Positions 7,760-16,714 of a stretch of 64,000 bases of DNA are shown here, one piece after another. Each line of letters begins with the position of its first letter. Within the stretch, counting starts at the first letter, position 1. This DNA comes from Mucilaginibacter sp. dw_454 (GTDB lineage Bacteria > Bacteroidota > Bacteroidia > Sphingobacteriales > Sphingobacteriaceae). The DNA is taken from positions 62,001 through 126,000 of the forward strand of contig NZ_JAAVVB010000005.1 in assembly GCF_018449775.1 (NCBI RefSeq), in the 5' to 3' direction. The notes beneath the pieces are model-generated. The model searched no databases. It was not told where the DNA came from and saw only the letters and a program-made list of their open reading frames with translations. The position numbers and the translations under genes were made by a program.

Positions 7760-9517
7760 TTAAACCACTTTTGAAAACAAAATACGGTCGGCTAATTTTT
7801 GTGGGTCTGTATAATCTTCTTTCCACCAGGGTTGGTCCGTTGTACCGGCAACCGGAGGTTTTTTGAGGAACAGGCGCCCTGCAGACGATTTTTTTGCATT
7901 TTGTACAGCATCGCGCCATTCGTAATGGTCAAACATCGATACCGCTTCAATCATATAGGCAACGGCAACCCGGCGGTCTTCGATCAGCCAGAGATTTTCT
8001 CCGTTTTTTAAATCGGCAGAAATAGAAAAATTATGAGAGCCCAGGTAAACTTTTGCAGCAGGCTTGTCAAAATCAATAACCACAAATTTATGGTGCATAC
8101 GGATACCGCTGCCGCCCGTAGTTTCAGGCACATAGGGTTGAGGGACGTTTTTGATCAATGCCGCAGGGAAAGCCACCGGCAAATTCCCGTCGGGTACTTT
8201 CAAATCCAAGCCCCCCACTTTTTTATCAGAAATACCGTAAACGAAACGCCCCGGCGTATTGGTAACTTTGATCACAGCATCGCGAATTACCCCTTTGGTT
8301 TGGTATAAAAAGGCCAGCGAAAACAAAAAGCTGGACGTTGTACCGTCAATACTATCTGCGATACCCTGAAGGCAGGCGTTGGTGCTATTATGCGGCGAAA
8401 AAGCGATACTTGCTTTAATTCCATTTAAACCAAGGTCGGTCCATTTGGCCGAAGCGGTTTTACTAAAGCCCGACGGGTTATCCGGGTTAGCATATAAGTT
8501 ATCAAAATTATCAAAGAATAGCTGCACCTGTTCTTTACCATAAACCACCGCGGTATTATTATTCTGTACAAAAAAGCCCCGCCACGAAAAATTGGTCGAT
8601 CCGCCAAAGGCAACCGATTGATTGTTGCCTATTACAGCAATAGTTTTACCATGTTGCAAATCGCCACAATATTGTCGCTGTACATGATCACGGCCAGCCG
8701 AAACGACGAGCCGGTTTTCGGCAGCGGTTTCTGATGATGTCGAAGCTCCATGATCATTAGGCTTTTGGGGTTTGCTTACAGAATTATCGATAATGATCTT
8801 TAAGCGTGTCCCTAGTTGCTCGAGTTTATCTACTATTTCAGGCAAGTTCAGATCATAAGCAGTTACCCTTACCTGGGCAGACGGGTCGGCTATGGCGGCA
8901 TCCAGGATGTCAGAAATAACCTTTCGAGCCTCAAAGCCCATCCATTCTAATGCTTGGGTTGCTAATGGGTTAGGTGATACATAAGTTAGTGGGGCGTCAT
9001 TATCTCCCGGCAATATAGTTGCCGCGTTGCCGTCTTTATTGAATCGCTGACTAAAAGCCTGCGAAGCCACAAATCCGCGCGTAAACGCAATATTTAATAT
9101 ACCTGGATAAGTTTCTCCCTGTATAGCTATACCGGCCTCTTGCGATTCGCCATAACTAAGTTTGCTATCGCCGTCCATAAATACAGGCGTTACCCGGTAA
9201 GTATAATCTCCTTCAAGGTCGGGGTGATACGGAAAGTGTGTCCATCGAAACTTTTGAATCGGGGATAACCTTGTCGATAAGATATTGGGATTTACATTCC
9301 CTTTATTATCCAGGAATGATAAGCGATTGTCCAGGGGATAAAATTGAGCCCCTGCCGGCTCCTTATACTCTATTGCAAAACCAACAAAATTAAGCGGAGG
9401 CTCGGCTTCGCGCCAATCCATACCTAAAAGCACCATGCCTTCGCCGCGAAAGATCTTTAGGGTAAATAAAGCAGAATTATTGGAGCCATAAACTTCAAAG
9501 GGTGGTAAAGTTGCCAT
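7760..9517 (-). CDS. Phospholipase D-like (HKD) domain protein
   Basis: A 585-residue protein with no signal peptide. The second half contains two PLD-type motifs. The C-terminal one is complete: H475-x-K477-x4-D482 in MHHKFVVID, followed by GSHNFS. The first has H289-x-K291, but the aspartate position (296) is isoleucine, followed by GGSTNFS. Two such motifs form one active site, and the histidines are the critical residues, so activity remains plausible. The N-terminal third has a fibronectin-like look (SKFRW...PDLEGDYTYRVTPVF region). Substrate could be phospholipid or nucleic acid; neither is shown. It seems monocistronic. Confidence 0.8.
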   Translation of the reverse strand: MATLPPFEVYGSNNSALFTLKIFRGEGMVLLGMDWREAEPPLNFVGFAIEYKEPAGAQFYPLDNRLSFLDNKGNVNPNILSTRLSPIQKFRWTHFPYHPDLEGDYTYRVTPVFMDGDSKLSYGESQEAGIAIQGETYPGILNIAFTRGFVASQAFSQRFNKDGNAATILPGDNDAPLTYVSPNPLATQALEWMGFEARKVISDILDAAIADPSAQVRVTAYDLNLPEIVDKLEQLGTRLKIIIDNSVSKPQKPNDHGASTSSETAAENRLVVSAGRDHVQRQYCGDLQHGKTIAVIGNNQSVAFGGSTNFSWRGFFVQNNNTAVVYGKEQVQLFFDNFDNLYANPDNPSGFSKTASAKWTDLGLNGIKASIAFSPHNSTNACLQGIADSIDGTTSSFLFSLAFLYQTKGVIRDAVIKVTNTPGRFVYGISDKKVGGLDLKVPDGNLPVAFPAALIKNVPQPYVPETTGGSGIRMHHKFVVIDFDKPAAKVYLGSHNFSISADLKNGENLWLIEDRRVAVAYMIEAVSMFDHYEWRDAVQNAKKSSAGRLFLKKPPVAGTTDQPWWKEDYTDPQKLADRILFSKVV

Positions 9518-9705
9518 GATAAGGGTTTAATTTAGGTGAATAATTAACAAATGTGTTGTTTAAAGATAAGTAGTAACTTCTGATAATGAAATAGTTACTA
9601 AAATATCTTATTAAAGAATTGTTAATAAAGTCTCCAAAATATTTTACCGTTATCATCTGTCAAAAAAATAGATTTTGTGCATAGGATATAAACTAAGATT
9701 AATAG

Positions 9706-9751
9706 AAAATGCGGCTTGACCAGCGTCTTTGAGCTATATCAAGCCGCATTT
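9706..9751 (-). terminator. Strong hairpin terminator after the DUF1003 gene
   Basis: AAATGCGGCTTGA and its reverse complement TCAAGCCGCATTT form a 13-bp stem around about 20 bases, with T residues on the minus-strand side. It separates the operon ending at 9796 from the PLD gene. The remainder of 9518-9795 is AT-rich with nothing else recognised. Confidence 0.75.
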
Positions 9752-9795
9752 ACGGCAATGTGAGGTGTTGCTGACTAAGGCAAAGCCCTTTCCAA

Positions 9796-10209
9796 CTATT
9801 TCTTATCCATCTTCTCTAATAGTGCCAAAATCTTATCTAATTTATCTAGTTCGATAGCGTTTAATTTCATCTGCAATTCTTCAATCTCTTTTTTGGCCTC
9901 TACATTGGTTCTGAAGTCCTCGTCGGCCTGTGCGCGGTCGCGGTCGCTTTGGCGGTTTTGAGCCATCATGATAATGGGCGCAGCGTAAGCCGCCTGGGTA
10001 GAGAAAAGCAGGTTAAGCAAGATATAAGGATAGGGGTCCCAATGGTGCATGATAGCTACCACGTTCAGTGTCATCCAGGCGGCAACTATTAAAGTTTGAA
10101 TGATAATAAATCGCCAAGATCCCATGCCTGTGGCTACGGAGTCGGCAAGGCGCTCGCCAAAATCAGAATCAGCAACATGTCTTTGGTACCAGTTTCGCTT
10201 TTTTTGCAT
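9796..10209 (-). CDS. DUF1003 family membrane protein
   Basis: 137 residues with two membrane helices (about 32-54 and 63-85; the second contains NLLFSTQAAYAAPIIMM, the hallmark of DUF1003) and a C-terminal coiled coil (about 105-137). After the second helix comes the conserved NRQSDRDR segment. The biochemical role of the family is not established; members are small cytoplasmic-membrane proteins. It is the last gene of the minus-strand unit that begins with the sulfatases, 27 bases after the PAS gene, and is followed by a strong terminator. Confidence 0.9.
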   Translation of the reverse strand: MQKKRNWYQRHVADSDFGERLADSVATGMGSWRFIIIQTLIVAAWMTLNVVAIMHHWDPYPYILLNLLFSTQAAYAAPIIMMAQNRQSDRDRAQADEDFRTNVEAKKEIEELQMKLNAIELDKLDKILALLEKMDKK

Positions 10210-10236
10210 TTTAAATGGGGTTTGTGTGGATTAATA

Positions 10237-10848
10237 TTAGTTATTGGCAGTGTCGTTAATCGAATGAATAACGCTGTCTAATTTTTCAATGGTTTGTTTT
10301 AGGTATTCAAATATCTGCACATTATGGTCGCCAATTATGCCGTGCTCTTCAATAATGTCCACCAGGCCAATAATACTGGCAACCGGGCTTCTAACCAAAT
10401 GCGAGTTTTGATAAGAAATGGTTTGAAGCTTTCCAACTTTCTCTTTAAGCTGAGCTTCGAGTTCAATAATGTAAGTCACGTCTTCAACCTCGCGAATGAT
10501 TATTTTAATATCGCCATTGGCTTTTCGTTCTGTCACCATTTGACGCGAATAGGCCCAGATATAGTTACCATCGTGCCGAAGCAGGCGAATGGTCATTTCA
10601 ACAATCTCTCCGTTATGAGAATGCACCAACTTTTCACGGGTATCAAGTACCTTTTGCCAATCGTCCGGGTGTACTATCTTTTTATAGAAGTCGTCGCTTA
10701 ATGCAAAATATTCATCAGCAGTATAACCCAATATTTTTACCGCGACGCCGCTAGAGAAAAGCAACCGATGATTATTCAGGTCGTACTCCTGAAACTCGAC
10801 GTGCGCAACCTCGAAAACCGAACGTAAAAATTTGTTATTGGGTTTCAT
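10237..10848 (-). CDS. PAS domain plus DHp-like helix pair, no ATPase domain
   Basis: 203 residues. A PAS domain with PAC segment spans about 15-128 (YDLNNHRLLFSSGVAVKILGY, later RHDGNYIWAYSR). A helical segment (130-200) carries a histidine-kinase H-box-like sequence around H150 (NSHLVRSPVASIIGL). The protein ends there, with no HATPase catalytic domain, and no kinase continues downstream. It could be an orphan phosphotransfer or dimerisation partner, a phosphatase-type regulator of another kinase, or a truncated kinase that was kept. The start and stop are clean and there is no frameshift. It lies 74 bases after the formylglycine-generating enzyme gene and 27 before DUF1003. Confidence 0.8.
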   Translation of the reverse strand: MKPNNKFLRSVFEVAHVEFQEYDLNNHRLLFSSGVAVKILGYTADEYFALSDDFYKKIVHPDDWQKVLDTREKLVHSHNGEIVEMTIRLLRHDGNYIWAYSRQMVTERKANGDIKIIIREVEDVTYIIELEAQLKEKVGKLQTISYQNSHLVRSPVASIIGLVDIIEEHGIIGDHNVQIFEYLKQTIEKLDSVIHSINDTANN

Positions 10849-10922
10849 ATATTCTCATAAATATATGAAAAAACCACATCGCAAATATGTAGTTGCTTTA
10901 TTACTAAATTATTAATCAAACA

Positions 10923-12062
10923 TCAATCCTGCACACACCTGAAACCCAAATGTTCCATGCCGCTATCCTCGGTACTTTTCATTCGGCGGGCTACCCGGTA
11001 GCCAGAGCAATAGCTATCGTTACATAAAAACGATCCGCCGCGGATGACGCGTTTTTTGGCATAGGGTTCATCCGGGTCGTAACTGTCTGCCGGGCCTTGC
11101 GGGTTGGCAACCCCTTGTGGTTTATTGATGGTTTGATAATAATCGTTGCGGTAATAATCGGCGCACCACTCCCACACGTTGCCGGCCATATCATATAAGC
11201 CATAGCCATTGGGTTTAAACGAACCTACCGGTGCCGAGTAAAAGAATTTATCGCGCAAGGTGTTCTTGTTTGGAAACTCGCCTTGCCAGGTATTGGCTTT
11301 CGGCTCACCGGCATCTACGGGTTCATTTCCCCAGGGATAGATCTCATCGCTCAATCCACCACGTGCGGCCCATTCCCACTCGGCTTCGGTTGGTAAACGT
11401 TTGCCGGCCCACTTGCAATAGGCTACGGCATCAAACCAGGAGATATGCACCACCGGATAATTGTCTTTACCGATGATGTTTGATTTTGGGCCGTGCGGAT
11501 GTTTCCAATCGGCGCCTTTTTCCCAGCTCCACCATTGGCTGTAATCATTTAAATTAACCGGATGCGAAGGCTGATTAAAAACCAGCGATGCCGCTACCAG
11601 CAGGCTCTCATCAGGTTTCGGCGTGCCGGGCGGAACCTGCTTTTTCAATTCGTTCCAATCGGGTTTGCGCTCGGCAGTAGTAATGTATCCCGTAGCCTTT
11701 ACAAATTTGGCGAATTGACCATTGGTCAACTCGGTTGCATCCATCCAAAAGCCCTTAACGGTTACTTTATGTTTTGGAAATTCGTCCGGGCCGGCCTGGT
11801 CATTGTCGCCGCCCATGCTGAAAGTGCCGGCTTTGATCCATACCATGCCTTTGTGCGAATGGTCGGCAATACTTTTGGTATTCATAGCAGGACCCGACAG
11901 ACCCGGAAAGCGCGCCGGAATATTAGACTCACAGCAAACTGCAGACCTGGCTGACTTTATAGGTTGCCTCACTACAGCAGGTGCATTACTTTTTTGTTTA
12001 CACGATATAAACACGATAACAGCTATCCCCACAAAAAATAAAATCGATCCTCCTCTTACCAT
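10923..12062 (-). CDS. Formylglycine-generating enzyme (sulfatase-modifying factor), lipoprotein
   Basis: 379 residues with a lipoprotein signal (lipobox FISC near residue 20) and a C-type-lectin-like FGE-sulfatase domain (about 65-378). The oxidase cysteines are both present: C347 and C352 in GGSFLCNDSYC, matching the CxxxxC pair of true aerobic FGEs, and the domain ends with LGFRC. It oxidises the cysteine of CxPxR motifs in sulfatases to formylglycine. It sits three bases downstream of a sulfatase and in the same operon as a second one, so those are the likely substrates. The lipoprotein signal suggests it acts outside the cytoplasm as the sulfatases are exported. Confidence 0.92.
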   Translation of the reverse strand: MVRGGSILFFVGIAVIVFISCKQKSNAPAVVRQPIKSARSAVCCESNIPARFPGLSGPAMNTKSIADHSHKGMVWIKAGTFSMGGDNDQAGPDEFPKHKVTVKGFWMDATELTNGQFAKFVKATGYITTAERKPDWNELKKQVPPGTPKPDESLLVAASLVFNQPSHPVNLNDYSQWWSWEKGADWKHPHGPKSNIIGKDNYPVVHISWFDAVAYCKWAGKRLPTEAEWEWAARGGLSDEIYPWGNEPVDAGEPKANTWQGEFPNKNTLRDKFFYSAPVGSFKPNGYGLYDMAGNVWEWCADYYRNDYYQTINKPQGVANPQGPADSYDPDEPYAKKRVIRGGSFLCNDSYCSGYRVARRMKSTEDSGMEHLGFRCVQD

Positions 12063-12065
12063 GTG

Positions 12066-13772
12066 CTATTTCTTTCTCTGACCTGGTTTAGGCAAAACCA
12101 TGTGCGTATGCGCCCAGTTTTGCCACAGACTGTCCATTTGTTTTACCTTATCGGGATATTGTGCTTTCAGATCGTTGGTTTCGGTGCGATCCTGGGCCAG
12201 GTTAAACAGGTGCCAGTTGTGATCGGCAGTTGAAACTAATTTCCAATCCCCTACACGTGCATAACGCGCCTGGAAATGCTCATTGAATAGTTCCTGGTGA
12301 CCGGTTACAGCCTCGCCCTTAAAAGCAGATACCAGGCTTATGCCCGGCGTTGGCGGAATAGCATGGCCTTTATAAATTGTAGGATAAGTTGCCCCTGCAA
12401 GCTCGGTAAATGTGGTCATAAAATCCATGACGTGGCCAACTTGTTTATTGTAACTGCCTTTTGTTGCGGTAATGCCTTTGGGCCAGAAAGCGATCATTGG
12501 TGTGTGTACACCACCTTCGTACGATTCGGCTTTCCACATGCGGTATGGTGTATTGGCCACATTGGCCCAACGCTCACCGATGGAGGAATAGACCAACTCC
12601 GAGCCTGGTGTATTGTCTTTTTTAGTGGAGTAAGAAATCTGGCGACCATCGCGGGTTTCATTAGGTCGGTCGAAACCCGGCCCATAGCCCGGTGCGCTCT
12701 CGGCACTGGCGCCATTGTCTGATAAAAAAACGATCAGTGTGTTATCCAACTGCCCATTCTTTTTTAAGGCAGCGATAATACGACCTATACCCTGGTCCAT
12801 ACAATCCACCATAGCGGCGTGTATAGCCATGGTTTGAGCGTCATAATCTTTGTCAGGGTTATTCTCCCATTTCAAATCGTCATGCCAGCGTGGCGATAGC
12901 CTGGTGGTTTTAGGGTCAATCAATCCCAGCGCTATCATTTTTTTGTAACGAGCTTCGCGGACGGCATCCCAGCCGCCTTTGTAGGTGTCTTTATATTTAG
13001 CAATGTCTTGCGGTTTGGCCATCAGCGGCCAGTGCGGGGCGTTTTCGGCCACGTATAAAAAGAAGGGTTGTTTCTGTTTTGCATAGCCATTAATATAGGC
13101 TACGGCGGTATCGTTTATCGCATCGGTATGGTAATAGTTTTTGGGCACCGATGTAATCGGTTTGGTGCCACTTACCAAACTAAACGGATCAAAATAATCG
13201 ACTACACCCCATATCGTACCAAAATATTTTTCAAAGCCGCGGCTGGTGGGATATTGCTCGATCGATGAAAATTCCGGGTATTGTTTATGATGGTCTAACC
13301 AGGCTAATTGCTCTTTTGGATCTGGCTGACCATTGGTGTTAGACACATGCCATTTGCCCGACATGGCAGTATGATAACCTGCCGTTTTTAAAACTTCGGC
13401 AAGCGTAACTGCGTTTTGGGTGATATGGCCCAGGTAGCCCGGCTCGTCTTCGGCGTCGGTCATTTTGCCGATACCTGCCTGGTGGTTGTATAAACCCGTT
13501 AATAACGAAGCCCGTGTTGGGCAGCAGCGCGATGTATTGTAAAAGTTAGTAAAACGAATGCCGTTTTGCGCCAGGTAATTGATATTGGGCGTGTTGATTT
13601 CGCCGCCGTAGCAACCAACATCACTAAAGCCCATATCGTCGGCCAGTATAACAATAATGTTTGGTCGTGGTGCTGCAGCCTTGGTTGGCTTGGGTTTTAT
13701 CTTCCAGGCCAACAACGCCGCCAGCGTAATGCCGACTACCGGTAATAACACATACAACTTGTTATATTTCAT
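12066..13772 (-). CDS. Family S1 sulfatase (arylsulfatase-like)
   Basis: About 568 residues: an N-terminal hydrophobic export segment (5-23), then the alkaline-phosphatase-like sulfatase fold. Metal ligands D45-D46 (ILADDMGFSD) and the modification motif C83-C-P-T-R87 are intact, with C83 the predicted formylglycine. FLSDNGAS supplies the later metal-binding Asp/Asn. I use ATG 13772 (MKYNKL); the longer frame would run into the upstream sulfatase gene. It lies 35 bases after that sulfatase and three before the FGE gene. It probably desulfates a sulfated glycan in the periplasm; the exact substrate and S1 subfamily cannot be told by reading. Confidence 0.92.
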   Translation of the reverse strand: MKYNKLYVLLPVVGITLAALLAWKIKPKPTKAAAPRPNIIVILADDMGFSDVGCYGGEINTPNINYLAQNGIRFTNFYNTSRCCPTRASLLTGLYNHQAGIGKMTDAEDEPGYLGHITQNAVTLAEVLKTAGYHTAMSGKWHVSNTNGQPDPKEQLAWLDHHKQYPEFSSIEQYPTSRGFEKYFGTIWGVVDYFDPFSLVSGTKPITSVPKNYYHTDAINDTAVAYINGYAKQKQPFFLYVAENAPHWPLMAKPQDIAKYKDTYKGGWDAVREARYKKMIALGLIDPKTTRLSPRWHDDLKWENNPDKDYDAQTMAIHAAMVDCMDQGIGRIIAALKKNGQLDNTLIVFLSDNGASAESAPGYGPGFDRPNETRDGRQISYSTKKDNTPGSELVYSSIGERWANVANTPYRMWKAESYEGGVHTPMIAFWPKGITATKGSYNKQVGHVMDFMTTFTELAGATYPTIYKGHAIPPTPGISLVSAFKGEAVTGHQELFNEHFQARYARVGDWKLVSTADHNWHLFNLAQDRTETNDLKAQYPDKVKQMDSLWQNWAHTHMVLPKPGQRKK

Positions 13773-13807
13773 AGCGATGGCTAATTTATAAATAATGCGC
13801 TTTACAG

Positions 13808-15199
13808 TTATTTTAAATGCGGAATAGTTTGCCACCACGCCATCAGCCGGACTTTCAGTTCATCCACCTTTTTAGATTCCTGGGCTGCCAGGTTGTTTGA
13901 TTCTTTTTTGTCTTTCAGGATATTATATAATTCAATGTCAGAACCATCGGCGTTCATCAACAGTTTCCACTCGCCCGAGCGTACGGCCAGGTTCGGACTT
14001 TTGTCGATAGGGCGTGGATAATTAAACGCGGTTGCATTGCGGCCGTATTCCCAAAACAGATCCTTGTTTCTTAATGCTGGTTTACCCAGCAGCACGTCGC
14101 CGCGATCAATCCCATCGCCTTTATAGCCTTCGGGGAGTTTGATGCCGGCAAATTTGGTGAGTGTCGGCATCAGGTCGGTCGAACTAAGTTCTGAACTTTC
14201 GTCCACAGTCCCTGCAGGAACATGGCCCGGCCAGCTGATGATGAAAGGCATGCGTGTGCCGCCTTCATACAGCGACAATTTAGAACCGCGTAAGCCCATC
14301 GCTCTACTACCTCTGAAACTTGGTAGCGGCCCGTTATCGCTGGTAAAAATGATAATGGTGTTTTTATCCAGCCCCATTTCTTTTAAGCCATCCAGCAGTC
14401 TGCCTATTTGTACGTCGTACTCTTTCAAAACCAGTTTAAAGGCGGCTTCCTGTTCCGGGTTCATCGGGTATAGCCCGGTATATTCTGTTTTTACTTGAGG
14501 TACCCAGGGCGTATGCACATCATCGGGCCAAAGGTTGACAAAGCATGGTTGGCCTTTATGGCGCTTCATGAAATCTAAAGTCTTGTCTACAAAATAGCGG
14601 CTTCTGTCCCACCTTTTGATACTGTCTTTGTTCGACCAGATCCAGTCGGTAGCGGTCAGCAGCGGGTCCGGGTCCGGACTTTCATAGGTGCTGTTGTGCT
14701 CATCGAAACCATAGTTCTCAAAACCCGGCGCATTCTTGACATCGCGGCCTCCACCCATGTGCCATTTGCCAAAATGCCCGGTAGCGTAGCCCGCATTTTT
14801 AAATATGCGGGCAATGGACGGCGCTTTGGGGTCAAGCCAATCGGCCTGCTCGGCTGCTTTATTGTGTTTACGATTATCTAAGAAAGTTGAGAAGTTCCAG
14901 CGCGCGGGATTCATACCGGTAAGCATCCCCACCCGCGATGGCGAGCAGATAGGCGCGGCGCTATAGTATTGGGTAAACTTACGCCCGTTAGCAGCTATGC
15001 GGTCTATATTTGGCGTAGGTACAAAATTGCCCCCGAAACACGCTATATCGCTGTAACCCATATCGTCAGTTAAAATAATAATGATGTTGGGGCGCTCGGT
15101 AGCGGCTGCCTTTTTTGTCGGTTGGGGTTTAAATCCCACCAAAACAACAAATACAGCGCAGGCCAGCATAAGCCCGGCATACAGACTAAATTTTTTCAT
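13808..15199 (-). CDS. Family S1 sulfatase
   Basis: 463 residues with an N-terminal signal or anchor (5-22). Catalytic features: metal-binding DD at 45-46 (ILTDDMGYSD), formylglycine motif C85-S-P-S-R89, GKWHMGG, and the C-terminal metal-binding FTSDNGPLP. Length and motif match exported bacterial sulfatases. It is the first gene of the sulfatase-sulfatase-FGE operon, 40 bases downstream of folP's stop on the same strand. It differs from the neighbouring sulfatase in motif type (CSPSR against CCPTR), so the two probably take different linkages of the same glycan; that is inference. Confidence 0.92.
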   Translation of the reverse strand: MKKFSLYAGLMLACAVFVVLVGFKPQPTKKAAATERPNIIIILTDDMGYSDIACFGGNFVPTPNIDRIAANGRKFTQYYSAAPICSPSRVGMLTGMNPARWNFSTFLDNRKHNKAAEQADWLDPKAPSIARIFKNAGYATGHFGKWHMGGGRDVKNAPGFENYGFDEHNSTYESPDPDPLLTATDWIWSNKDSIKRWDRSRYFVDKTLDFMKRHKGQPCFVNLWPDDVHTPWVPQVKTEYTGLYPMNPEQEAAFKLVLKEYDVQIGRLLDGLKEMGLDKNTIIIFTSDNGPLPSFRGSRAMGLRGSKLSLYEGGTRMPFIISWPGHVPAGTVDESSELSSTDLMPTLTKFAGIKLPEGYKGDGIDRGDVLLGKPALRNKDLFWEYGRNATAFNYPRPIDKSPNLAVRSGEWKLLMNADGSDIELYNILKDKKESNNLAAQESKKVDELKVRLMAWWQTIPHLK

Positions 15200-15239
15200 A
15201 GCAAGCGATTTATTTTAGGGGAGCGTTTGGCTAAGTTAG

Positions 15240-16097
15240 CTATTGTTTGTGCAAAAGCCGCATCAATTTTACGGCTTCTACAGCGGGCTTAACATCATGC
15301 ACCCTTAAAATGTTTGCACCTTTGGCAAGGGCAGTGGTATTAAGCACAGTGGTACCGTTTAAGGCTTCATCTGCGGTAATGCCTAATTCGCCATAGATCA
15401 TCCGCTTGCGAGACACACCCACCAATAGCGGCAATTGTAAAGCATGAAACTCTTCCAAGCGATTTAACAAAGCATAGCCATGCTCGGGTTTTTTAGCGAA
15501 GCCAAAACCTGGGTCCAGTATCACATCCTTCACGCCCAATTTTTTTAACTGTTGATATTTATCTATAAAGTAATCGAACACCTCGCCAAAAACATCATCA
15601 TAAACAGCCAGTTGGTTCATGGTTTTTGGGTTGCCTTTCATATGCATCAGGATGTAAGGCACCTGAAGTTTAGCAACGGTGGCAAACATATCTTCGTCTA
15701 GTTGTCCGCCCGAAATGTCATTGATGATACGTGCCCCGGCTTGTATGGCTGCTTCGGCAACTTTACTTCTAAAAGTATCTATCGATAAAATAGCATCAGG
15801 AAATTGATTGGCCAAAGCTTCAACAACCGGCAACAAACGGTCTGTTTCTTCTTGTATAGAAATGTCTTCGGCATTAGGGCGCGAAGAGTACGCGCCAAGA
15901 TCTAAAAACGCGGCGCCCTCGGCCAGCATTTTTTCGGCTTGTTGCAGGGCATCTGCTATAGTGGGTTGACGGCTACCCGCATAAAAAGAATCGGGGGTAA
16001 GATTGATAATCCCCATCACCTTAGGCGTGCTCAAATCAATGAGTTTGCCCCTTGCATTTAGCGTTGCCTTTTTATGAAAAAACGTATCTTTAGCCAT
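15240..16097 (-). CDS. folP: Dihydropteroate synthase
   Basis: About 285 residues of a TIM-barrel DHPS, which joins p-aminobenzoate to hydroxymethyl-dihydropterin pyrophosphate in folate synthesis. Visible signatures are MGIINLTPDSFY at the N-terminus, DLGAYSSRP, SIDTFRSKV, INDISGG and DPGFGFAKKPEH. The start is set at ATG 16097 (MAKDTF), leaving out an upstream extension. Cytoplasmic. It is divergent from the DUF1599 operon across a 77-base gap, an arrangement I know from other Sphingobacteria. Confidence 0.97.
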   Translation of the reverse strand: MAKDTFFHKKATLNARGKLIDLSTPKVMGIINLTPDSFYAGSRQPTIADALQQAEKMLAEGAAFLDLGAYSSRPNAEDISIQEETDRLLPVVEALANQFPDAILSIDTFRSKVAEAAIQAGARIINDISGGQLDEDMFATVAKLQVPYILMHMKGNPKTMNQLAVYDDVFGEVFDYFIDKYQQLKKLGVKDVILDPGFGFAKKPEHGYALLNRLEEFHALQLPLLVGVSRKRMIYGELGITADEALNGTTVLNTTALAKGANILRVHDVKPAVEAVKLMRLLHKQ

Positions 16098-16174
16098 TAA
16101 TCTGTGCTGATCTTTTTTGCTGCTCAGCGCGTATAGAAATATAACAGTCAAATTTACAACTATAATCTTCAGTT

Positions 16175-16714
16175 TTGAGCAACACCGCAGCCGAATACGA
16201 CGCAGTAATTAATGTTTGCAAGGACCTTTTCATGAAAAAAACACATGATTACGGTACCGCATGGCGCATTTTGCGTTTAGCATCTATCACCGACCAGATT
16301 TTTATCAAGGCTCAACGCATACGTACGCTCGAAGAAAAAAAGATCTCGAAAGTTGGCGAAGACATTACCGGCGAGTACATAGGCATTGTTAACTATTGCG
16401 TTATTGGCATGATGCAGTTAGAAACCGAACCGGGTGCTCCTGTTGAATTAGCGCCAAGCCATGTTGAAAGGCTTTTTGACGAAAAAGTTAAAGAAACGCA
16501 AGACCTGATGTTTGCCAAAAACCACGACTACGGCGAGGCCTGGCGAGATATGCGCATCAGCTCATTAACAGATTTGATTTTGATGAAGTTGCTACGTGTA
16601 AAACAGATCGAGGACAATGAAGGAATTACCCTGGCATCAGAAGGAATAAAAGCCAATTACCAGGATATTTTAAATTACTCGGTATTTGCATTGATTAAAT
16701 TGGGCATAAAATGA
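16175..16714 (+). CDS. DUF1599 domain protein with internal duplication
   Basis: 179 residues consisting of two repeats of one unit: LFMKKTHDYGTAWRILR...TDQIFIKAQRIRTLEE (about 15-85) and LMFAKNHDYGEAWRDMR...TDLILMKLLRVKQIED (about 107-175). The start is a TTG at 16175: the first ATG (residue 21) would delete the beginning of repeat one, which aligns to repeat two from KDLF/QDLM back. The HDYG-x-AW element is reminiscent of nucleotide-processing all-alpha folds, but no function is established. It overlaps the next gene by four bases and so is probably translationally coupled. Confidence 0.88.
   Translation: MSNTAAEYDAVINVCKDLFMKKTHDYGTAWRILRLASITDQIFIKAQRIRTLEEKKISKVGEDITGEYIGIVNYCVIGMMQLETEPGAPVELAPSHVERLFDEKVKETQDLMFAKNHDYGEAWRDMRISSLTDLILMKLLRVKQIEDNEGITLASEGIKANYQDILNYSVFALIKLGIK

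Noticed and set aside
10237..10848. Frameshifted histidine kinase
   Set aside because: No ATPase-domain motifs were found in any frame between its stop and the DUF1003 gene, so it is not a simple frameshift.
12297..12722. A 141-codon open frame opposite the sulfatase gene
   Set aside because: It lies wholly antisense to catalytic parts of the sulfatase and has no start context or family signature.
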